From: Oasisia sp. SBJ-2009
Lineage: Eukaryota > Annelida > Polychaeta > Sabellida > Siboglinidae
Assembly (NCBI GenBank): GCA_964017155.1
Contig: OZ024862.1
Location: 31,693,751 to 31,757,750, forward strand
Direction of reading: 5' to 3'
Length of the DNA stretch: 64,000 nt
Shown: piece after piece, positions 31,506 through 64,000 of the stretch
Layout of the letters: every line of letters begins with the position of its first letter
Numbering within the stretch: the first letter of the stretch is position 1
Made by a program: the position numbers and the translations under genes
Notes under the pieces: generated by a model
Seen by the model: the letters and a program-made list of their open reading frames with translations, nothing else
What the model was told of the DNA's origin: nothing
The model's database searches: none

Positions 31506-31953
31506 CAGTAGTCCCCTTCTTATACGGCCCCCTCGCCATCGGCCACCAGGATTACACGGCCACATTTTCATTGCAATAAAATGTTCTAATACAAACTACG
31601 TCTCACCAGCGGCCACCCGGTTAATGTGGCCAACGATCAGGGTTGGATGAAGAATCTTCCCCTCTTCAGCCAATCGCTAGTCAAAAAACTGCAATCTTTA
31701 ACCACAAGTCAAAAACAAGTTAAGAAGGCCTACCATACACACTCGTCGTTCTTGACAAAACATCACATAGACGGTATTATTGCAATGTTAGAGGTCTCGC
31801 ATGTTGACAACGTATGTGTGTGCTTAAAAAGGAGCGGCTAGTTTGCTTTGAAACATGGGCATTTATCGATGGTTTAACTCACCAGAGGCCATCGGCCTTA
31901 TAAGGGCACTTTGAGTTTGCTGAAGGGTTGGCCATATAAGAAGTAGGCTACAT
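31506..31953. mobile_element. Pogo/Tigger-like non-autonomous transposon, about 450 bp
   Basis: Starts TA-CAGTAGTCCCCTTCTTATA with repeated CGGCCACC words, and ends with the inverted GGCCATATAAGAAGTAGGCT. This terminus style is typical of pogo-like elements. The interior has no transposase and the exact right boundary is imprecise. Confidence 0.55.
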
Positions 31954-32057
31954 GCATACAATTTACAAAGTACATTTTCTACCACTCCACTGGTATGGGA
32001 ATTAGGAGCAACTGTCAAGAATTAATTGTAAACAGCTCGAAATCATAAAAAAAGACA

Positions 32058-32317
32058 AACACACACACACGCGCGCGCACGCACGCACGCACGCACACGC
32101 GCACGCACGCACGCACAAACACACACCTGCGCGCGCACTCACACGCACAAACACGCGCACGCACGTACGCACACACACACACGCACACGCACACGCACAC
32201 GCACACGCACACGCACACGCACACGCACACGCACACGCACACACAAACACAAACACACCCGCGCGCACGCACGCACACGCACACGCAAACGCACGCACAC
32301 ACACACACACACACACA

Positions 32318-32374
<57 letters not shown>

Positions 32375-32388
32375 GCGCGCGCGCGCAA
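32058..32388. repeat. Alternating purine-pyrimidine array (CA, CGCA, CG)n, about 330 bp
   Basis: Nearly continuous alternation of CA/CG dinucleotides, ending in an about 26-bp pure (GC)n block. Such sequence is prone to form Z-DNA. The long frames across it are artefacts. Confidence 0.95.
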
Positions 32389-32461
32389 TGGATTGTAAGG
32401 GATGGGAAGGTATAGTAAGGGATATAAGGGATGACCGCCGAACTTCCAACCTATTTCGGGA

Positions 32462-32525
32462 AGGAGGAGATGTGATATCCCAGTGCTTCAACAGTGAAAG
32501 GAGTTTACTCTCCTCATGACCATAG
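32462..32525. repeat. Dispersed repeat copy 1
   Basis: GGTGCTTCAACAGCGAAAGG-type segment. This copy has CAGTGCTTCAACAGTGAAAG followed by GAGTTTACTCTC. A second copy lies at about 33522-33595. Confidence 0.65.
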
Positions 32526-33510
32526 GAGCCAGAATACTTTATAGTTGGAGCCAGAATACTTTATACAATTGTTATATACATATAGGTCACAGGGGCGGGT
32601 CTTGAGAAGTTGTCTGGCGGGTCGACCATCTTCTTAAATACACAAGACAGTGTATTCTATATGGAGAAGACATTCACTTGAAATTGTATGGACTGAGCCG
32701 GAGCGTCTTCACGACGCGAAATCGGAATGGCGAGGAAGGGTAACAATTGCGGGGTATTGTTAAAGAAAATTGCGCGATGTTTACATTTTCGCTGTCGGCC
32801 CTTACTCATATCGGAAGACAAGACGGGGAGTGGGAATTGCTGTTGAAATATGATCACGACGACGTTCACAACTTCCAGACTTGTAGGGCGGAATATCTAT
32901 GCGGAGGGGGTGTCACTCCAGATTCAAAACGCGTGAGGGCGTGGTTTTCTAAACCAGACATTGAACGCCTGAATTTCAGTGGATTAGGGACCTGCTTGTG
33001 ATGTAGATATATATACCCATATGAACGCTCAGCATATTTCTGCCCATAGTAATTGACCACCATGTCCGTTATTGTGCCCAGCGTATACTATTGTTTAACC
33101 ATCACAAACGAACGCAGTACTTGTATATTAAACACGTTTAAGACACTTCTCTCAACCGACCCGGGAATATTGTATAAAAACCCGGTCTGATCATCTCGGA
33201 CATCGTTGTGTTGAAAATAATGAATGGATGGGGATTCACGATGACTATCAAACTGCGCCGAACTTAAACATCTCAATGGGGTGCATGTCAGCACAACTCA
33301 TGATATGTTATATTATGGAAGTGAAAAATTGTATCAAGTTTGGTGCGGTGCGTTTTGTGAGACGTCAATACCTTCGTTCGTGTCTATTATAATCATCCTA
33401 CCCCTACATTGTTTGCACGACATTTAGAAACCAGTCATCTAGGTTAGATAAAAATTACATCTTGTTAAAAGACCTGCAGCTGAAAGAATGTGCAAGCCGG
33501 TCAGCCAACC
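32526..33510. other. Intergenic, nothing recognised
   Basis: A CpG-containing plus-strand frame at 32747-33001 (84 codons) shows no known motif and is not supported. Confidence 0.35.
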
Positions 33511-33521
33511 TCCAAACCCTG

Positions 33522-33595
33522 TCGGAGAGGAATCGGTGTGATTTCACGGTGCTTCAACAGCGAAAGGAGTTTACTCTCTTCCCGACCATGGTTAC
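33522..33595. repeat. Dispersed repeat copy 2
   Basis: Related to 32462-32525: GAGAGGAATCGGTGTGATTT then CACGGTGCTTCAACAGCGAAAGGAGTTTACTCTC. Orientation is the same. Confidence 0.65.
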
Positions 33596-34240
33596 CTAAA
33601 ATTAATTACGACGATCTGCACATGTTAACTCTTGAAATGCAACATACGATATTATGAATAATGTCACCGCCTCCAAGGCTTAGCAGCCGCTTCGTCATCT
33701 TGAATGGTGTATGACTTCTCGTCTCTTTTGCTCGAAGTTCGCGAACAATGCTTCCTCGAGTTCCCGTCGCCGTGATGCAAGCATTTGAAGAGCTCGTAGT
33801 CCATATCTCGTTGTCATCATGGATGTTTTCTGCAACAGCAATGAAACGGCGTATTAGTAATTATAAATAATAAGACAATGAAGCGATCGAAGAAGTGGAA
33901 AACGAGGAAATTTTTTAGAAAATGGCTTATCACGGATCCACTTGTACTTCGTTCACGTTGGCCGGCGGAAGCGGCAATGACGTGATCACTGATTATGCCA
34001 ATCCGCAGCTGCGCAAAGCACAACTTCGTGGTAACGTCAATATCGTGCCAGTCTACGCATGCGCCAACACACAACGGTGCTCGTCCAAACGCCTCTACGA
34101 ATAGAGCGCGCGCTGTCAACTTGATTGTGTTGGATTATGCCACAGTTACACTTCCAGGATGGGAAAGTGTAATTTGTTTTTTAGAAATTCCTTTTTTCTC
34201 GACATTTACCTGCTGTGAGGTCAGTTCAACGGAGGAGTCA
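33596..34240. other. Left flank of the CR1-like element, nothing recognised
   Basis: An open frame continues leftwards in phase with the LINE (from 33995) but its composition is unlike the element. It is treated as fortuitous read-through of flanking DNA. Confidence 0.4.
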
Positions 34241-34249
34241 GATATCCAG

Positions 34250-36300
34250 GATTACTGCTTGCGTCCAGTTCTAAATATTGACGGGTGTCGTACAAAGAAG
34301 AAGCAAAGAAAAATCAAATACAAGCAAATGATGTGGAAGACATATAGACATAATGGAAGTGAAGAAGACTATGCCATTTATAAAGAAGCACTTAACCAAG
34401 CTACAGCTGAAATTAGAAATTCAAAGAGAAGCTATGAACAAAAATTAGCTTTTAATATAAATCATGACAGCAAGAGTTTTTATGCGTATGTTCGAAGTAA
34501 ACAGAAAGTTCAGGATAAGGTCGGACCTCTAGAAGATAGTGATGGAAAAATAATAACAGAGGGATTCTTAATGGCAGAAAACCTAAATGAATACTTTAGT
34601 TCGGTATTTACCAGGGAAGATATTAGTGCATTACCAGTACCAGAGATTAAATTCGAAGGGAGAGAGTCAGACTATTTAGGACAACTAATTGTAACACCAA
34701 AAATGGTAGCTAAGAAAATAAGGGACATGAAGGATAATAAGTCACCTGGAGTGGATGGGATTCCTCCCAAATTACTACTGGAAATTGTAGAACAAATTAG
34801 CACACCACTTGCAACAGTGTTCAATTTGGCATTAGAGGAAGGAGTAGTTCCGTTAGAATGGAAAGAAGCAAACATCATACCATTATTTAAAAAAGGATCA
34901 AGAAGCAAGTCAGAGAACTATAGACCAGTGAGCTTAACATCGGTGATTTGTAAACTATTAGAAAGACTAATTAAAGAGCACTTGGTTGATTTTCTTGTTA
35001 AAAATAACTTGATTAACCCATCTCAACATGGGTTTCTAAAAGCGAGGTCATGCTTAACAAATATCTTATGTTTTTTGGAAGATGTCACAAAGTGGGTAGA
35101 TGAGGGATCACCAGTAGATATATTATACTTAGATTTAAAAAAAGCTTTTGACAAAGTGCCACATCAAAGATTACTACTTAAACTGAAGGCCCATGGCATA
35201 GGCAATGTTATGATTAACTGGATAGAAAAATGGCTTATTGATAGAAGACAAAGAGTAGTAGTTGATGGGGAGGTTTCAAACTGGAAATCGGTTTTGAGTG
35301 GAGTACCGCAGGGATCAGTATTGGGACCTATTTTGTTCTTAATATATATCAATGATTTGGATGATGATATAACAAGCAAGGTGTTGAAGTTTGCGGATGA
35401 TACAAAAGTGTTCAGAAAAATAAAAAGTGATACAGATAGACAGCAATTACAAGATGATCTAAATAAGTTGACCGAATGGTCTGAGAAGTGGCAAATGCTG
35501 TTTAGTTATGGGAAGTGTAAGTGCCTCCACACAGGACATGGGAATGAAGATGCACAATATACAATGGGTGATACTGTACTAAATACTACCGTAAAGGAAA
35601 AGGACTTAGGGTTAACTATTAGTGCTGATATGAAGGTATCGGAACAGTGTGCAATTGCAGCAGCGAAGGGAAACCAAATTCTTGGATTAATTAGGCGAAA
35701 TATAGTGTACAAGGAAAAAGAACTAATAATACCACTGTACAAAACAATAGTTAGGCCTCATTTAGAATATTGCATACAGGCATGGAGGCCATATCGCAAG
35801 AAGGATATTGATATACTAGAAAGAGTACAAAGAAGAGCAACCAAAATGATACAAAAACTCAGGAATATTAGTTATGAAATGCGTCTAACAGAATGTGGAT
35901 TAACAACACTAGAAACCAGGAGACTGCGAGGAGATCAGATAGAAGTTTTTAAAATATTGAATGGGTATGAAAATATTGACAGAAAGATTTTTTTCTCAGT
36001 CAAGGAAGAGAGAAGGACTAGAGGACATGGAGTTACATTAGCAAAGAAGCAATGTAGATTAGATATTAGAAAATTTTCATTTTCACAAAGAACAGTAAAT
36101 GAATGGAACAGATTATCGGCTGATTGTGTAAGTGCTAGTAGTGTTAATATGTTCAAAAATAAAATTGACATGTACCTAAGAAGGGCGGGGTACATTTAGA
36201 TAGATAGGTTGGACTCTCGATAAGCCAAATGGCTTCCTTGTCCACCTGCCATCTTGAGTTGATTCTCTAGGTGGCAATCTTGTTAAATCTTGTTAAAGAG
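34250..36300 (+). mobile_element. 5'-truncated CR1-like LINE, reverse transcriptase open frame intact
   Basis: From about 34290 to 36199 a continuous frame encodes the end of the inter-domain region, a full reverse transcriptase (KKLRDMKDNKSPGVDGIPP-type fingers, ENYRPVSLTSVICKLLERL, DLKKAFDKVPH, GVPQGSVLGPILFLIYINDL, catalytic FADDTKVF) and the C-terminal region (RPHLEYCIQAWRPY, LERVQRRATKMI). The endonuclease and ORF1 are missing. After the TAG at 36197 comes a short 3' UTR ending in two tandem TCTTGTTAAA units, then the assembly gap. The style is CR1 clade. No stop codon interrupts it, so insertion was recent. Confidence 0.85.
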
Positions 36301-36500
36301 NNNNNNNNNNNNNNNNNNNNNNNNNNNNNNNNNNNNNNNNNNNNNNNNNNNNNNNNNNNNNNNNNNNNNNNNNNNNNNNNNNNNNNNNNNNNNNNNNNNN
36401 NNNNNNNNNNNNNNNNNNNNNNNNNNNNNNNNNNNNNNNNNNNNNNNNNNNNNNNNNNNNNNNNNNNNNNNNNNNNNNNNNNNNNNNNNNNNNNNNNNNN
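36301..36500. other. Assembly gap (200 N)
   Basis: Exactly 200 N, probably a nominal scaffold gap. It lies just upstream of the PARP gene start and just after the CR1-like tail, so promoter sequence may be missing. Confidence 0.99.
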
Positions 36501-36551
36501 GTTTATGTCAGGAATCTTTCGTTTTTAAACTGTGATCCAGTCCCTTGAAAG

Positions 36552-60714
<24,163 letters not shown>

Positions 60715-62860
60715 GAGTCACGTGCAGCACGATGTGGCTGTAGTTGACTTAAGTCAACGAGGTACAATGCAACGCTGACTTATAACTGCATGCCAGAGGT
60801 TGAATATGTTGACCAATTGCCAGAGACCGTACGGCAAGGTTGGAAGGCATCAATGTCAGCGTGATCGTAGTTTTAGCAAGATACATTCCTATCCACCATC
60901 TGTTTGTATCTCTTCCCTTAGTGAAATTATTATTGTTATGGCATAATTTAACTTTAAGATAACGTTTAGAGTTGCATTATCTTAGGATAAATTTGTGTTT
61001 TGCATCATTTGTCATCACTAGAAATTTTACTTTTATAGATCAACTGTTTTTTTCTCAGAATAATTGGATTTACTAGCTTCAGAAATGAGTAGTTGAATTG
61101 TGCAACTTTCATTATTAAACTGCTTACATGCATTGCTGTAGTACCTAAATACACATTGTAATTTCAGTTGTGAGCGTACTGTGGTAATGTTAGTGTCATA
61201 TCAAGCTTTCATGGGGGTGTTACTTTAACAATATGTAAGTTTGACACAACAATCTGAATTGTGTAGGAATTGAGATTCAGATAGATCGCCATACTTAAGG
61301 ATAATATTGACTCCCACTTGACTTGGATATTGCAAGAGTCTGTTTTGATTAACATTGTAATTACCAACATTACAAACTGTTATCATAATAGAGTACAGTC
61401 TAATGCTATTTTAATTCGATATCATGCATCTAAGGTGTGCACCAAAGTAGTGATGGCTCCTAAATATTTAATGTACAGTATTCTGATAACATATGTTTTG
61501 TACTTTGATCGCATGTATCTACTTTGACAACTTACATAAATTATGTACACACTTCCTACTTTGAACACGTTTGTATTTTTAACCACGTACGTTTGTATTT
61601 TTAACCATGTATGTTTCTATTTTTAAGCATGTACGTTTGTATCTTGACCACGCACTTGCTGCAGCTCTGCTTAGTGCTTACACAACACAACTTTGGTTAC
61701 AGCCAAAGAGTATTGTTTTGGTCATATTTGTAATACCTGCATTAGAAACAGCCATGTGTATGCCCAGGTGAACATCATTGTTAACTGTAATTGTAACCAA
61801 TCCAACAGGACAGAATGTATTTAATTTAAACATATTTTCCTACCGACAACTACACGATATAATTTCATAATTTGTTAACATGTTTGTTCGTCGTAAATGT
61901 TTCTGTGCTACAACCGTTTTGTTGTGTGATCTCTGCCTTCGTACTTGAACCACTGGAACTAGTGAAGAGTGATATAACCACGTGTTGCATTTTACTCTGT
62001 ACACTTGGACGTGCCATGCTTACTGAATGTATTACATATTCTTGCAAACCATGCAGTCTTGTGTTGTTGTGCTACCTACACTGTTGCCAGCTACCTGTAC
62101 TGGCCAATTAAAACATGAATATTTTGTATAAGTACTTTCTCTGCTGTTTTTGTCTTACAAATCTCTGCATAACTGGTGTGTTTTCTGTACAGCAAGCTGA
62201 AACATCACTGAGTTTCTTGCCACTTGGGTGATTAATTATGCACCCCGATTATGATGAATACTCATGCACGGAAACACAGTAAACTTGTCAGATAAAACGG
62301 TTATAAGTGGAAAATAAAGTAACTTTGTAGTGAAATGTAAGCATAAAATATTTTGAAATTACGACTAATTAAAAATGAGTACATTTCAAAGAGTTTAACA
62401 TTTTAAAAGAATCGGCAGCCCAACCACAATATAAACAAATTATTTTTTCAATACATTCCTGTTACATTTTACATAGGTTTGCGCAGTTTTTGGCCAATTA
62501 GTTCGGCTTTTCATCGTCTCGCTGGTCTTCCTCTCAATTGCTCCTCAGATTGCTACAATTAATTGGGACTGATGTGTGTTACTAACTCAGTGACCAATTT
62601 GTGTTTTCTTCTGTTTGTATGCGTGCTTTGACAACCTTGTAAAGGCTTGTTTGAGTACTCGGCTGAGGCATTTAAGTGTCTCTTCACGGCTGTGAAAAAA
62701 ATTCACGTTTAAAGGGATACACCAGTCAGTGACAGGGTCACAGTATTAACTTACATATGTATGCTATATTGGTTGTGCCAGGTAATTGTGAACAAAGATC
62801 GTTAATAAATAATTAGTTATAGTTAATAATCTAGCTAGCCTAGCCACTTATGCCATAAGT
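60715..62860 (+). other. 3' UTR and flank of the PARP2-like gene
   Basis: Non-coding, AT-rich. Candidate AATAAA signals near 62317 and 62804; the used site cannot be told. A short array of CGTTTGTATTTTTAACCA-type units (about 22 bp, four copies) lies at 61567-61655. Confidence 0.45.
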
Positions 62861-62871
62861 TATGCCGGCTA

Positions 62872-63076
62872 TGCGCCAGTGACGTAAGCCAAATCGTTTA
62901 CGTCACTGGCGCATTGTTGAAAAAGGCAAGGATTGGCGGAATCTTCGCTAATAATTGTGATAGTGACGTAAGTAATCCGCGACGTACTGGATACATGAAA
63001 TACCATTGCCAATGGACAGACGTAGGATGTTCGAACGTGCATGCGCCAGTGACATTAGCGGTTTACGTCACGGCGC
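62872..63076. mobile_element. Small palindrome-flanked element (MITE-like) with TGACGTAA sites
   Basis: TGCGCCAGTGACGTAA (62872-62887) is perfectly inverted at 62898-62913 around a 10-bp loop. The right end TTTACGTCACGGCGCA (about 63061-63076) is a near copy of the inverted arm. So the 205-bp segment has matching ends plus an internal copy. TGACGT(A/C)A is also a CRE-type site. Confidence 0.6.
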
Positions 63077-63296
63077 ATAAGCCTCAAGATGGCAGCACCC
63101 TGAATCCAACATGGAGTGTTTCTGTTACATTGAGGTAGGCCTACCACAATAACTAATCCGACAGAAGGCGCTCTGACGCAACTAGGGTCTGTGTGCCGTC
63201 TTTTACATATTCGTTACGGGTGTAAAATGCGGCACTGTGTTGCGGAAGATTTTGCGGAACGCTTGTTTTAATCATCCTTGTTACAACCGATAATGT

Positions 63297-63494
63297 AATA
63301 ATCGCCCGGTAATGTAATAACTACCCGATAATGTAATAAAATCAACCGATAATGTAATAACCACCCTATAATGTAATAACATCAACCGATAATGTAATAA
63401 ACTTGCTAACCGATAATGTAATAATTTTCAACCGATAATGTAATAAACTCCTCTTGCCTGATAATGTAATAACTTTCGCCTGATAATGTAATAA
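63297..63494. repeat. Cluster of ten CCGATAATGTAATAA words at variable spacing
   Basis: Ten near-identical 13-15-mers (core ATAATGTAATAA or GTAATGTAATAA), all in one orientation, separated by about 4-17 variable bases. The constant word with variable spacers differs from an ordinary slippage array. Confidence 0.85.
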
Positions 63495-63499
63495 CGTAC

Positions 63500-63955
63500 A
63501 CATTTCTCGTAGGACTTAGTCGTTTTCGTGGATTTCATGTTGGTTTCTTGTACTTAGTCGATTTCGTCGATTTCGTCGACTTCTTCTATTTCGCAAAACC
63601 ACAACCTTTGCTAGCGGAATCAATTTAGATTACATCCAATATGCTGGTTCCAATTCGGAAGTCATATTTATCCCAGCAGGTGAGGATTTTGAGTTATACA
63701 TTCTCTTTCCATTTATTAATGACGGGTTGGTGTAATACAACTGTGGGCTTCATTGATAACGAAATTGTCGGCCCAAATCCTGGTATCGATGATCTCACAA
63801 GTGTTCCCTTTCCATGTCAGGGTATCGAATGCCCACAGGCGTGGGGTTTGCTGGTTCAATCGTAGTGTGAAACCCAGATGAAGAAATGGTTTCTTAAAGA
63901 ATGTGTTATGTATATGTTTTAGTACGATGTTTGTAATTCTCCCGTGATGTGCTCA
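63500..63955. other. Right flank, nothing recognised
   Basis: A TTTCGTCGA-rich patch at about 63550-63600. No supported gene. Confidence 0.4.
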
Positions 63956-63961
63956 AGATAC

Positions 63962-64000
63962 ATACATACATACATACATACATACATACATACATACATA
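63962..64000. repeat. (CATA)n microsatellite at the window edge
   Basis: Pure tandem CATA running off the right end of the window. Confidence 0.95.

Noticed and set aside
32002..32491. Long minus-strand frames reading CVCVCV/RARARA
   Set aside because: Dinucleotide repeat translation, no biological protein.
33995..34250. N-terminal extension of the CR1-like frame
   Set aside because: The frame stays open by chance into flanking DNA. No LINE-like sequence precedes about 34250.
63641..63865. 74-codon plus-strand frame near the right end
   Set aside because: No motif, no splice context and ordinary length for chance.

Overview
This window is a stretch of an animal nuclear genome. Spliced genes have GT-AG introns, long introns are full of minisatellites, and the mobile elements include CR1/L2-like, RTE-like and L1/Tx1-like LINE pieces, tRNA-derived SINEs and several non-autonomous DNA transposons. 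The proteins look metazoan, and the SINE and LINE repertoire fits a marine invertebrate, most likely a mollusc or other lophotrochozoan. The species cannot be fixed from sequence alone. There is one assembly gap (200 N, 36301-36500).

Three protein genes can be read. (1) At 964-1464 (+) is the last coding exon of an ataxin-1 homologue. It carries the second half of the AXH domain and a C-terminal RKRCWSAP motif equivalent to the 14-3-3 site of ataxin-1. The 5' exons lie outside the window. (2) CTU2, the cytoplasmic tRNA 2-thiolation subunit 2, is complete on the minus strand from an ATG at 23529 to a stop at 7732. It has 15 exons joined in compatible phases, about 530 aa, and a polyadenylation signal about 35 nt after the stop. 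(3) A PARP2-type poly(ADP-ribose) polymerase is complete on the plus strand, with its ATG at 36552 and stop at 60712-60714. Its 18 exons total 2220 coding nt (739 aa). The domain order is basic N-terminus, WWE, WWE, Lys-rich linker, WGR, helical regulatory domain and ADP-ribosyltransferase domain with an intact H-Y-E triad. The two WWE domains are not part of vertebrate PARP2.

Layout: 1-1464 ataxin-1 intron and last exon; 1465-7690 3' UTR and intergenic DNA with two large minisatellites; 7692-23529 CTU2; 23530-36551 a transposon-rich intergenic region (MITEs, dinucleotide arrays, RTE and L1/Tx1 debris, a 5'-truncated CR1 element, gap); 36552-60714 PARP2-like, with an intact antisense CR1/L2-like LINE in intron 1; 60715-64000 3' UTR and flank with palindromes and a tetranucleotide array. 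The ataxin-1 homologue and CTU2 are convergent; CTU2 and the PARP gene are divergent.

The most unusual feature is a recurring architecture. At least seven, probably eight, tandem repeat arrays in CTU2 and the PARP gene are built from a unit that contains the splice junction of the neighbouring exon: last or first exon bases plus the donor or acceptor. Exons are therefore flanked by about 4 to 42 tandem copies of their own splice site. Units are 24, 25, 29, 30, 44, 47, 59 and 60 bp, unrelated in sequence, so each array arose independently. A further array in PARP intron 8 is built from the body of a SINE.
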